Assembly (NCBI RefSeq): GCF_900199205.1
Contig: NZ_OBMJ01000001.1
Location: 5,511,001-5,575,000, forward strand
Reading direction: 5' to 3'
DNA: 64,000 nt
Origin: Streptomyces sp. 1331.2
GTDB lineage: Bacteria; Actinomycetota; Actinomycetes; Streptomycetales; Streptomycetaceae
Positions 7,808 to 15,441 of this stretch are shown one piece after another. The notes under the pieces are model-generated. The model saw only the letters and a list, made by a program, of their open reading frames with translations. It made no database searches and was not told the DNA's origin. Both the position numbers and the translations under genes were made by a program. Positions within the stretch are counted from its first letter, which is position 1; every line of letters starts with the position of its first letter.

Positions 7808-9166
7808 ATGTCGGTCTCCACTGAAATCTGCGCCCCGCTCCCCGTCCTCGGTGCGGACGTCCAGGTCCCGCTCGTCAGCGGTGAGAAGGTCGGCTACGCG
7901 GCGCTCGACTATGCGGCGAGCTCGCCGGCGCTGCAGCGGGTCTGGGACGACGTCGCCGCCTACGCGCCGTACTACGGCAGCGTGCACCGCGGGGCCGGGT
8001 ACCTCTCGCAGCTGTCCACCGACCTGTTCGAGCAGAGCCGCCGCACCGTCGCCGAGTTCCTCGACCTGCGCGAGGGCGACCAGGTGGTCTTCACCCGGGC
8101 CACCACCGACTCGCTCAACCTGCTGGCCGGCGCCGTCCCGGCCGGCACCCGGGTGTTCGCCTTCGAGACCGAGCACCACGCCTCGCTGCTGCCCTGGGCG
8201 CACGCCGGACTGGACGTCAGCTACCTGCGCGCGCCGCGCTCGCGGGCCGAGGCGGTCGCCGCCCTGGACACCGCGCTGGCCGCGGCGCCCGAGGGCCCCA
8301 AGCTGCTCTGCGTCACCGGCGCCTCCAACGTGACCGGCGAGCTGTGGCCGGTCGCCGAGCTGACCGCGACCGCGCACCGGCACGGCGCCCGGGTGGTGCT
8401 GGACGCCGCCCAGCTGGCCCCGCACCACCGGGTCTCGGTGCGCGACCTGGACGTCGACTGGATCGCCTTCTCCGGCCACAAGATCTACGCGCCGTTCGGC
8501 GCCGGGGTGCTGGCCGGCCGGGCGGACTGGCTGGACGCGGCCGAGCCGTACCTTGCCGGCGGCGGGGCGACCCGTACGGTGGCCCGGGAGACCGACGGCT
8601 CGGTGGCCGTGCAGTGGCACACCGGCCCGGCCCGGCACGAGGCCGGCTCGCCGAACGTCATCGGCGCCTACGCGATCGCCTCGGCCTGCCGGGCCCTGAG
8701 CGAGGCCGGCTTCGACGCGCTGGAGGCCCGGGAGCGGCAGCTGGTCGCCCGGCTGACGGTGGGCCTGGCGGAGATCCCGCAGGTCAGGGTGCTGAACCTG
8801 TTCGGTACCGATTCGCCGCGGGTGGGCGTGCTGTCCTTCGTGGTGCAGGGCTGGAACAGCTCGCACTTCTCGGCCGCGCTGTCCGCCGAGTACGGCATCG
8901 GGGTGCGCGACGGGCTCTTCTGCGCCCATCCGCTGGTGCGGACCCTGCTCGGGGACGAGGACGTGGCGGTCTCGGAGTGCGGCGCGCCGGAGCCCTCGCT
9001 GCCGGGCGAGCGCAGCCTGAACGCGATCCGGGTGAGCTTCGGCGCCGGCACCCCGGACGAGCACATCGACCGCTTCCTGACCGCCGTCCGGGAGCTGGTC
9101 ACGGACGGCGCGGCCTGGAACTACCGCAACGAGGGCGGGCGTTGCGTGGCGGACACCCGGCGCTAG
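7808..9166 (+). CDS. Class V aminotransferase, cysteine desulfurase-like (PLP enzyme)
   Basis: 452 residues. ATG 7808 is chosen over the upstream in-frame ATG because AAGGAG lies 9 bp before it. The protein shows the class V fold: YAASSPALQRVW, VVFTRATTDSLNLLAG, ETEHHASLLPW, the VVLDAAQLAPHHRV aspartate, and the PLP lysine in DWIAFSGHKIYAPFGAGVL. Control by a SAM-IV riboswitch points to sulfur metabolism, for example desulfurisation of cysteine or a related thiol amino acid or a C-S lyase reaction. The catalytic Cys loop of SufS cannot be assigned with certainty (candidate RDGLFCAHP), so the exact substrate is open. Confidence 0.88.
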   Translation: MSVSTEICAPLPVLGADVQVPLVSGEKVGYAALDYAASSPALQRVWDDVAAYAPYYGSVHRGAGYLSQLSTDLFEQSRRTVAEFLDLREGDQVVFTRATTDSLNLLAGAVPAGTRVFAFETEHHASLLPWAHAGLDVSYLRAPRSRAEAVAALDTALAAAPEGPKLLCVTGASNVTGELWPVAELTATAHRHGARVVLDAAQLAPHHRVSVRDLDVDWIAFSGHKIYAPFGAGVLAGRADWLDAAEPYLAGGGATRTVARETDGSVAVQWHTGPARHEAGSPNVIGAYAIASACRALSEAGFDALEARERQLVARLTVGLAEIPQVRVLNLFGTDSPRVGVLSFVVQGWNSSHFSAALSAEYGIGVRDGLFCAHPLVRTLLGDEDVAVSECGAPEPSLPGERSLNAIRVSFGAGTPDEHIDRFLTAVRELVTDGAAWNYRNEGGRCVADTRR

Positions 9167-9188
9167 AGCCTGAGCCTCGGACCGGGCG

Positions 9189-9470
9189 CTACTCGTCCAG
9201 GCCGAGGGCGAAGGCGGCCTCCAGGTCGTGCTGGGAGTAGGTGCGGAAGGCGATCTGGGTCTCGGTGTGGGCCACGCCCGGGACCTTGTTGAGCCGGCCC
9301 GGGATGACGTCGGCCAGGTCGTCGTGGCGGCGCACCCGGACCATCGCCACCAGGTCGTACCCGCCGGTCACCGAGTACACCTCGCTGACGCCCTCGATCG
9401 CGGCGATGGCCTCGGCGATCTCCGGGATGCGGTCGACACTGGTCTTGATCAGGACGATGGCGGTGATCAC
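9189..9470 (-). CDS. Stand-alone Lrp/AsnC ligand-binding (RAM) domain protein
   Basis: 93 residues from GTG 9470. The whole protein is one RAM domain as found at the C-terminus of Lrp/AsnC regulators: an alpha-beta fold beginning AIVLIKTSVDRIPEIAEAIA, with the VYSVTGGYDLVAMVRVRRHD core and FRTYSQHDLEAAFALG at the end. It lacks the helix-turn-helix domain, so it cannot act alone as a classical repressor. Stand-alone RAM proteins occur in many actinobacteria and may bind amino acids or pair with full-length Lrp proteins. Its 3' end faces the aminotransferase; 23 bp separate the two stops. Confidence 0.85.
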   Translation of the reverse strand: MITAIVLIKTSVDRIPEIAEAIAAIEGVSEVYSVTGGYDLVAMVRVRRHDDLADVIPGRLNKVPGVAHTETQIAFRTYSQHDLEAAFALGLDE

Positions 9471-9512
9471 TGTTTCGGGCTCCTTTGTGGGGTGCCGCCA
9501 GCGTATCGGGCG

Positions 9513-10295
9513 TCAGCCGGGGCGTCTTGAGGGGTGGCGGACCACGGTGCAGGCGTAGAGGAAGCCGGCCGAGAAGCCGATCACGTGCACCAGGTAGGCC
9601 ACCCCCGGGCCCGCCGAGTGCACCGACCACCACTGGAGGGCGAACCAGAGTCCGAGCACCAGCCAGGCCGGGAAGCGCAGCGGCAGGAAGAACAGCAGCG
9701 GGACCAGCGTGGTCACCCGGGAGCGCGGGTGGAAGCGCAGGTAGGCGCCGAGGACGGCGGAGATCGCGCCGGAGGCTCCGATGAGGACCCGGGTGGAGTC
9801 CGGCGAGTGCGCCTCGGCGAGCGCGAAACCGTACGTGGCCAGGCTGCCGGCGGCCAGGTAGAAGAGGGCGTACCGGGCCCGGCCGAGCCGCTGCTCGACG
9901 GTCGGGCCGAAGACGTAGAGGAAGAGCAGGTTGCCCAGCAGGTGCAGCCAGCCGGCGTGCAGGAAGAGGCCGGAGAGGACGGACAGCGCCGGGTGCTTGC
10001 CCGGGGTCGGGGCGGCCCGGCAGCCGGGGACCGGGTCGGGGGCCTCGGCCAGCTGTTCGGCGGTCAGCGGCCGTCCGGCCAGGAGTTCGGCCGGGACGGC
10101 GCCCCAGCGCTGTTCGTACCGCTGCTCCGCGCAGACCCGGGCCTGGCCGGTGCCGTACAGCGGGTTGAGTCCGGCGGCCGGGCCGAGCAGGAAGACCAGG
10201 GTGTTGACCGCGATCAGGGCGTAGGTGACCGCCGGGGCCGGGGGCTGCGGCCCGCCGCCCCGTGCGGCGGTGTGGTCGGGGGCCGTGAGCGCCAT
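9513..10295 (-). CDS. Rhomboid-family intramembrane serine protease
   Basis: 260 residues from ATG 10295 (ATG 10307 and GTG 10331 are alternatives; GGAGGG at 10308-10313 fits no start perfectly). The HAGWLHLLGNLLFLYVFGPT helix carries the rhomboid H-x-x-x-N oxyanion residues; the catalytic Ser is in LIGASGAISAVLGAYL (GASG) and the catalytic His in YLVHVIGFSAGFLYA. About 60 residues with two cysteines (ARVCAEQRY; PVPGCRAA) lie between the first two helices, probably an external loop. The enzyme would cleave membrane helices of unknown substrates. It is separated by 42 bp from the Lrp-like gene on the same strand. Confidence 0.9.
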   Translation of the reverse strand: MALTAPDHTAARGGGPQPPAPAVTYALIAVNTLVFLLGPAAGLNPLYGTGQARVCAEQRYEQRWGAVPAELLAGRPLTAEQLAEAPDPVPGCRAAPTPGKHPALSVLSGLFLHAGWLHLLGNLLFLYVFGPTVEQRLGRARYALFYLAAGSLATYGFALAEAHSPDSTRVLIGASGAISAVLGAYLRFHPRSRVTTLVPLLFFLPLRFPAWLVLGLWFALQWWSVHSAGPGVAYLVHVIGFSAGFLYACTVVRHPSRRPG

Positions 10296-10496
10296 GCGGC
10301 CAAGCATCCCTCCGGGCGCCGCAGGTGACACGGCGGTTTACGGCAGGTGGACTAGCTGCCTTATTCGGCTGACCGATGGTCGTGACGGTTGCCCCAGGCA
10401 ATAGGCTTGGGGCGGGCAATCCCGCCTCCCGCCGCCGATGCCGGGGCTCCGGGGGGAGCGCCTGGCCCACGCAGGGAAAACCCGAGAGGATCCCCG

Positions 10497-10760
10497 ATGA
10501 CCGTCCCCGCCCTGACCGCCGAGACGCGCTGGCGCTGCACGCTGTGCGGCAACCTCACCCGTTTCGACGTGACCCGCACCGCGCGGGTGACCGAGTTCCT
10601 GCACTTCGACCTGGCCGGCGAGTCCAAGGTCGAGGAGACCGAGGTGCTGAGCGAGACCGTCGAGTCGGTGCGCTGCCGCTGGTGCAACGCCGTGGACCAG
10701 GTCGAGCTGGTGGCCCGTCCGGGCGCCGAGGACGCGCAGACCCCGGCCGAGCAGGGCTGA
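10497..10760 (+). CDS. Small CxxC zinc-ribbon-like protein, unknown function
   Basis: 87 residues from ATG 10497 with AGAGGA 6 bp upstream. Two Cys pairs, WRCTLCG near residue 15 and VRCRWC near 61, could hold one zinc ion; between them is an acidic beta-like region (FLHFDLAGESKVEETEVLSE). The arrangement resembles small conserved Streptomyces proteins of unknown role. Divergent from rhomboid upstream and followed, 136 bp later, by the NYN protein on the same strand. Possible nucleic-acid contact is inferred only from the zinc-ribbon look. Confidence 0.8.
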   Translation: MTVPALTAETRWRCTLCGNLTRFDVTRTARVTEFLHFDLAGESKVEETEVLSETVESVRCRWCNAVDQVELVARPGAEDAQTPAEQG

Positions 10761-10896
10761 TCCCGCCGGTCCGGCGGGCGGTGCGCGGCGCGCCCGTCCG
10801 CCGCACGGGACAATACAGAACAGACAAGAAGCACGGAGCGTGACGACAGGGGGGTCGCGGCCGTACCCGCCGGACAACAGGATCGGAGCCGAGGAC

Positions 10897-12357
10897 GTGG
10901 TGGACGCAGCGAAGGAGCCCGGCGAAGCGCAGGGACTTCGGCCCGCTGCGCAGGCGCAGGCGCCGGACGCCGGGGTGGGCCCGGCGCAGAGCACTGCCCC
11001 GTCCGACTCCGTGGAGCCAGGGCCGGAGCCAGGGCCGGAGCGTGCGGTCGAGAAGCTCGACCGGCCGCTGCCGGAGGGGGTGCGCCGGCGCGTGGTCGGG
11101 CTGGCCTCGGACGCCTTGGGCGGACTGCCGCCGGGTGAGCTGCCGCAGAGCCTGCGTCAGTACGTGAAGTTCACCCCTGCGCGGCGGGCCAAGTACGCGG
11201 CCACCGCGCTGGCCGCGGCGCTGGAGGCGGAGCCGGCCTTCCGGGTGCGGATAGCGGAGCGGCTGCGGCTGGGGCAGCCGGATCTGGTCCGTGCGCTGGA
11301 GTCGGGCAGCGTCCCGGGCGCCGCCGATCCGATGGACGTCGCCGCTGCCGCCTACCTGGTGCGCTCGGCGGGCTGGAGCCGGCTGGTCGCCGAGGCCGGT
11401 GACGAGGCCGAGCGGGCCGGTGCCGAGGACGCGGCCGCCGAGGCGACCCGGCTGGTGGAGAAGCTGCAGGCGGAGCTGGCCGAGGTGCGGGCCGCGGCGC
11501 GGGCGGACCTGGACCGGCAGCGCGCGGAGTTCGAGGGCGTCCGGCGGGAGGCAGAGTCGCTGCGCAAGAAGCTGCGGTCGCTGGAGAGCGACACCCGCCG
11601 GGCGCAGGCCGAGACGCGCCGGGTGACCGCGGAGCTGGAGGCGGCGAAGGCCCAGGGCGCGGCCGAGCGCAGTGCTGCGGAGGGCGAGGCACGGCGGCTC
11701 CGGCACCGGGTCTCCGAGCTGGAGACCGCCGCCGAGCAGGGGCGCCGGTCGGCCCGGGAGGGGCGCAGCGTCGAGGACATGCGGCTGCGGCTGCTGCTGG
11801 ACACCGTGCTGCAGTCGGCCCAGGGGCTGCAGCGGGAGCTGGCGCTGCCGGTCTCCCAGATCCGCCCGGCGGACCTGGTGGAGGCGGTGGTGCCGGGTGC
11901 GGCCTCGCCGCACGACGTGGCGCGGCGCGGGCTGGCCGAGGACGATCCGGCGCTGCTGGACCAGCTGCTGGCGATCCCACAGGTGCACCTGGTGGTGGAC
12001 GGCTACAACGTGACGAAGACCGGCTATCCGACGCTGCCGCTGGAGCAGCAGCGGATCCGGCTGCTGGGCGGGCTGGCGATGCTGGCCCAGCGCACGCAGG
12101 CGGAGGTCACCTGTGTGTTCGACGGGCAGGACCTGGACGTTCCGGTGATCATGGCGCCTCCGCGCGGGGTCCGGGTGCGGTTCAGCCGGACCGGGGAGAC
12201 CGCGGACGAGCTGATCCGCCGTCTGGTGCGGGCCGAGCCGCAGGGCCGTCCGGTGGTGGTGGTCTCCACCGACCGGGAGGTCGCGGAGGGCGTGCGGAAG
12301 GCGGGCGCGCGCCCGGTGGCCTCGGTGCTGCTGCTGAACCGGCTGGCCCGGCCCTGA
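10897..12357 (+). CDS. NYN (PIN-like) domain RNA-binding/nuclease protein with coiled coil
   Basis: 486 residues from GTG 10897 (GGAG 8 bp upstream); GTG 10840 is an alternative with a poorly spaced site. Order: a disordered acidic N-terminus, a conserved helical segment beginning PLPEGVRRRVVGLASDALGG, a long coiled coil over roughly 180-290 rich in RRAQAETRRVTAELEAAKAQ heptads, and a C-terminal YacP-type NYN domain starting VHLVVDGYNVTKTGYP. That domain keeps acidic residues of the PIN active site (DGYN; FDGQDLDVP; STDREVAEGV). NYN proteins cut structured RNA in Bacillus (Rae1); the coiled coil suggests dimerisation or tethering. Substrate unknown. Confidence 0.88.
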   Translation: MVDAAKEPGEAQGLRPAAQAQAPDAGVGPAQSTAPSDSVEPGPEPGPERAVEKLDRPLPEGVRRRVVGLASDALGGLPPGELPQSLRQYVKFTPARRAKYAATALAAALEAEPAFRVRIAERLRLGQPDLVRALESGSVPGAADPMDVAAAAYLVRSAGWSRLVAEAGDEAERAGAEDAAAEATRLVEKLQAELAEVRAAARADLDRQRAEFEGVRREAESLRKKLRSLESDTRRAQAETRRVTAELEAAKAQGAAERSAAEGEARRLRHRVSELETAAEQGRRSAREGRSVEDMRLRLLLDTVLQSAQGLQRELALPVSQIRPADLVEAVVPGAASPHDVARRGLAEDDPALLDQLLAIPQVHLVVDGYNVTKTGYPTLPLEQQRIRLLGGLAMLAQRTQAEVTCVFDGQDLDVPVIMAPPRGVRVRFSRTGETADELIRRLVRAEPQGRPVVVVSTDREVAEGVRKAGARPVASVLLLNRLARP

Positions 12358-12481
12358 CCTCGGTCGGGCGGCATGACGGCTGGTCGGTGCGGGTTTCGCG
12401 ACGGTGTGCGCTTCCGGTGAAGTCAGTGTGGGAAACGGACTTCACGCCTTTGGGGGAGTGGCAAATCGGTTAGATCTTCAC

Positions 12482-12487
12482 TAGGGT
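12482..12487 (+). promoter_or_regulatory. Possible -10 box for the first NlpC/P60 gene
   Basis: TAGGGT at 12482-12487 is identical to the -10 box proposed upstream of the second paralogue (13813-13818). No clear -35 box is visible. An inverted repeat GTGAAGTC...GACTTCAC lies about 45-70 bp upstream and may be regulatory or the terminator of the NYN gene. Confidence 0.4.
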
Positions 12488-12556
12488 CTGGCGTCAAACC
12501 TATTTTCCGGAATCTCGTCCGATCGGGTGAGTCCGATGGAAGAAGGAGCCGGGCCC

Positions 12557-13594
12557 TTGGCCTCCCACCGCCGTCCCAAGCAGCCGAGCCGCGCGCGAGT
12601 CTCCGTGCTCACTGCTGCGGCTGCGACCGCGGTCGCGCTCTCCGCCCAGGTGGCCGCGCACGCCGCGCCGCAGCCGAACACGACGGACGTCAAGGCGCAG
12701 ATCGACCAGCTCCAGCAGGAGCAGGAGCAGGCGGCGGAGAAGTACAACGGCGCCAAGGAGCGGGCCGACCAGCTGCGCAAGCAGGCCGACCAGCTGCAGG
12801 ACCAGGTGGCCCGCAGCCAGGAGCAGATGACCCAGCTGCAGGGCGGCCTGGCCGAGGTGGCGGGCGAGCAGTACCGCACCGGCGGCATCGACCCGTCCGT
12901 CCAGCTGATGCTCTCCTCCGACCCGTCCGGCTACCTGGAGAAGGCCTCCACCGTCCAGCAGGCCAGCACCACCCAGGCCGAGGCGCTCAAGGGGCTGTTG
13001 GAGCAGCAGCGCCGGCTGGACCAGGAGAAGGCCGAGGCGGCCGCGGTGCTGGCCTCGCTGGACTCCACCACCAAGGACCTGAACCAGGCCAAGTCGGACG
13101 TCAACACCAAGCTGAAGGCCGCCCAGGACCTGCTGAACTCGCTCAGCTCCGCCGAGCGCGCGGCGCTGAAGGCGCAGCAGGCGCAGGACGACCGCGCCTC
13201 GCGCGGCAGCGACCGGGTCGACCTCAGCAGCCTGCCGCCGGCCAGCGGTTACGCGGCCGTCGCGGTGTCCAAGGCGATGAGCAAGCAGGGCTCCGCGTAC
13301 GTGTGGGGCGCCACCGGGTCCACCACCTTCGACTGCTCGGGCCTGATGGTCTGGGCGTACGGGCAGGCCGGCGTCTCGCTGCCGCGCACCTCGCAGGAGC
13401 AGGGCCACTACGGCACCGCCGTGCCCGGGCTGGCCGCGGCGCAGCCGGGCGACCTGGTCGTCTACGGCGGCGACATGCACCACGTCGGGATGTACATCGG
13501 CAACGGCATGGTGGTCCACGCGCCGCACACCGGTGACGTGGTGAAGGTGATGAAGGCCGACGCGATGCCGATCAACACGATCCGCCGGGTCTGA
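12557..13594 (+). CDS. Secreted NlpC/P60 (C40) peptidoglycan endopeptidase, paralogue 1
   Basis: 345 residues from TTG 12557, with AAGGAG 8 bp upstream; the start aligns with paralogue 2 (both begin ASHRRPK). Signal peptide to about residue 35, cut near AHAAPQP. A long coiled coil (about 40-210) of the RipA/CwlO type, which normally restrains such hydrolases. C-terminal NlpC/P60 domain with catalytic Cys260 in FDCSGLMVW, His309 in MHHVGMYIG and a third polar residue in VVHAPHTG. The enzyme would cut the D-Glu-to-diamino-acid stem peptide bond. It heads a tandem of three paralogues. Confidence 0.93.
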   Translation: MASHRRPKQPSRARVSVLTAAAATAVALSAQVAAHAAPQPNTTDVKAQIDQLQQEQEQAAEKYNGAKERADQLRKQADQLQDQVARSQEQMTQLQGGLAEVAGEQYRTGGIDPSVQLMLSSDPSGYLEKASTVQQASTTQAEALKGLLEQQRRLDQEKAEAAAVLASLDSTTKDLNQAKSDVNTKLKAAQDLLNSLSSAERAALKAQQAQDDRASRGSDRVDLSSLPPASGYAAVAVSKAMSKQGSAYVWGATGSTTFDCSGLMVWAYGQAGVSLPRTSQEQGHYGTAVPGLAAAQPGDLVVYGGDMHHVGMYIGNGMVVHAPHTGDVVKVMKADAMPINTIRRV

Positions 13595-13638
13595 CGGCCC
13601 GACACGCCGAAGGGGCCCGGGTTTCGGCCCTGTGATCC

Positions 13639-13664
13639 GCGCCACCTCCGGTCGGGGGTGGCGC
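13639..13664 (+). terminator. Terminator after NlpC/P60 paralogue 1
   Basis: An 8-bp GC stem (13639-13646 with 13657-13664) is followed by short T-runs at 13670-13681, about 45 bp past the stop codon. Confidence 0.75.
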
Positions 13665-13788
13665 GCGGCTTTCCGTCGTTTTGCGACCGACTGGTGAGAC
13701 CTGATCAGCCTTGCGTACGGCAGCGATCACCATCGGTCATTTTCACAAGAGAACTTGGGTAATCTTCCGTCTTTTTTCTGACAAGGAT

Positions 13789-13818
13789 TTGAACCGATCA
13801 CGGTTCAGTTACTAGGGT
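13789..13818 (+). promoter_or_regulatory. Promoter of NlpC/P60 paralogue 2 with overlapping inverted repeat
   Basis: TTGAAC (13789-13794) and TAGGGT (13813-13818) with an 18-bp spacer form a promoter just before the c-di-AMP riboswitch. A perfect repeat GAACCG-ATCA-CGGTTC (13791-13806) overlaps the -35 box and spacer and could be an operator. Confidence 0.6.
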
Positions 13819-13829
13819 CGTGCCCCGAA

Positions 13830-14072
13830 CCACCGCACTGTCGATCACCCAGCCCGGGTGGCGGCGGTGGTTACCGCCGAGTTCGCGAGGCAGCGGGGCA
13901 GGTCGAAGCGACTGCCCGACAGGGGAGCCCAGTGGTCGGGGGCGCTGCGGAGCGGAGCCGGGGAACCACGTTCCTCCGGGGTGAATCGGCGCCAGGTCGG
14001 CCGGTAGAACGGCCGTGAGGCGTCGTAGGGCATGCTTCCGGCCCGAACCCGTCAGCTCACCCGGTAGGCGGA
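13830..14072 (+). ncRNA. c-di-AMP (ydaO/yuaA) riboswitch
   Basis: The leader shows signature blocks of the ydaO class: GGTTACCGCCGAGTTCG near 13869, CCGGGGTGAATCGG near 13976, and CCCGAACCCGTCAGCTCAC followed by CCGGTAGGCGGA near 14042-14072. The class senses cyclic di-AMP and in actinobacteria precedes rpf and NlpC/P60 cell-wall hydrolase genes, switching them off at high c-di-AMP. Only the second of the three paralogues has it. The outer limits are approximate. Confidence 0.92.
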
Positions 14073-14096
14073 CGCAGGAAGAAGGAGTCCGCCTTC

Positions 14097-15218
14097 GTGG
14101 CGTCCCATCGTCGTCCCAAGCCAGCAGGCCGTGCCCGGGTCTCGATCCTGACCGGTGTCGCCGCCGCAGCCGTCGCCCTCTCCGCGCAGTCCGGCGCGCA
14201 CGCCGACCCGCAGCCGACCAAGGACCAGGTCAAGGAGCAGGTCGACCAGCTCAACGAGCAGGCCGAGGTGGCGACCGAGCAGTACAACGCCGCCCAGGAG
14301 AAGCAGCAGACGCTGGAGAAGCAGGTCTCCGGTCTGCAGGACCAGGTGGCCCGCCAGCAGGCCCAGGTGACCGATCTGCAGGGCGGCCTCGCCGAGATCG
14401 CCGGGGAGCAGTACCGCAACGGCGGCATATCCCCGACCGTCCAGCTGATGTTCTCCTCCAGCCCGGACAACTTCCTCAACCAGGCCGGTGCGCTGAACCA
14501 GGCCGGTGACACCCAGAGGAATCAGCTGAAGCAGCTCCAGGAGCAGCAGCGCAAGCTGGACCAGGACCGCACCGAGGCCCAGGGCAAGCTCGCCGAGCTG
14601 GAGTCCACCACCCAGCAGCTGAAGGCCTCCAAGGACGAGGTCCAGAAGAAGCTGAACGCCGCCCAGGCCCTGCTCAACACCCTCACCGACCAGGAGCGCG
14701 CGGCGCTGAAGGCGGCCGAGGACAAGGCCGCCGCGGACGCCAAGGCCCAGGCCGACGCCGCCAAGGCCCAGCAGCAGGCCGCGGACCGCGCCTCGCGCGA
14801 CAACAGCCGCGGCGACATCGCCACGAGCCCGGCCTCGCCGGTCGTCAAGCCGGCCGCGCCCGGCAGCTCCCGCGGTGCCGCTGCACTGTCCGTCGCCGCC
14901 TCGAAGATCGGCAGCCCGTACGTCTACGGCGCCGTGGGCCCGGGCTCCTTCGACTGCTCCGGTCTGATGGTCTGGTCGTTCAACCAGGTCGGCGTCTCGC
15001 TGCCGCGCACCTCGCAGGAGCAGGCCAACGCCGGCACCCGGATCGGCACCGACCTGTCCCAGGCCCAGCCCGGCGACCTGCTGATCTTCTACAGCGACGC
15101 CCACCACGTCGGCATCTACGCGGGCAACGGCCAGGTGCTGCACGCGCCCAAGCCGGGTGCCAGCGTCCGCTACGAGGCCGTCACCAACATGCCGCTGACC
15201 TCCATCGTGCGGGTCTGA
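14097..15218 (+). CDS. Secreted NlpC/P60 peptidoglycan endopeptidase, paralogue 2 (c-di-AMP controlled)
   Basis: 373 residues from GTG 14097 with GAAGGAG about 10 bp upstream. Signal peptide ending near SGAHADPQ, a coiled-coil region (about 40-210), an extended Ala/Lys/Asp-rich helix with Pro-rich linker (AKAQADAAKAQQQAADRA to KPAAPGSSRG) longer than in the other copies, then an NlpC/P60 domain with catalytic Cys287 in FDCSGLMVWS and His in AHHVGIYAG. Very similar in its first 100 residues to paralogue 1, so a tandem duplication product. Expression should follow c-di-AMP, which in Streptomyces links osmotic state and spore germination to wall hydrolysis. Confidence 0.94.
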   Translation: MASHRRPKPAGRARVSILTGVAAAAVALSAQSGAHADPQPTKDQVKEQVDQLNEQAEVATEQYNAAQEKQQTLEKQVSGLQDQVARQQAQVTDLQGGLAEIAGEQYRNGGISPTVQLMFSSSPDNFLNQAGALNQAGDTQRNQLKQLQEQQRKLDQDRTEAQGKLAELESTTQQLKASKDEVQKKLNAAQALLNTLTDQERAALKAAEDKAAADAKAQADAAKAQQQAADRASRDNSRGDIATSPASPVVKPAAPGSSRGAAALSVAASKIGSPYVYGAVGPGSFDCSGLMVWSFNQVGVSLPRTSQEQANAGTRIGTDLSQAQPGDLLIFYSDAHHVGIYAGNGQVLHAPKPGASVRYEAVTNMPLTSIVRV

Positions 15219-15236
15219 CTCCCGCCCGACGCCGCC

Positions 15237-15269
15237 AGGCCCGGTCTTCCGTCAGGGAAGGCCGGGCCT
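15237..15269 (+). terminator. Terminator after NlpC/P60 paralogue 2
   Basis: A 14-position hairpin (15237-15250 with 15256-15269, one mismatch or wobble) and 5-nt loop, followed by a weak T-run, 18 bp past the stop. Confidence 0.85.
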
Positions 15270-15333
15270 GCGGCTTTGTCCGCGGTTCGGGCCGATGTCC
15301 GATTACGGGTCAAATATTCGGGTCGGGAGGGGT

Positions 15334-15363
15334 TTGGACTCGCTTGCCCGGACTCGCTAACGT
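15334..15363 (+). promoter_or_regulatory. Putative promoter of NlpC/P60 paralogue 3
   Basis: TTGGAC (15334-15339) and TAACGT (15358-15363), 18-bp spacer, about 78 bp upstream of the start. No riboswitch is visible in this leader, unlike paralogue 2. Confidence 0.55.
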
Positions 15364-15441
15364 CTGCCACCGGACTCCCGCTCGACGGCCGCCCGCAGTG
15401 CGGCGGCGGGGCCGAACCGCAGGATTGGAGCTGCTGCCGCC

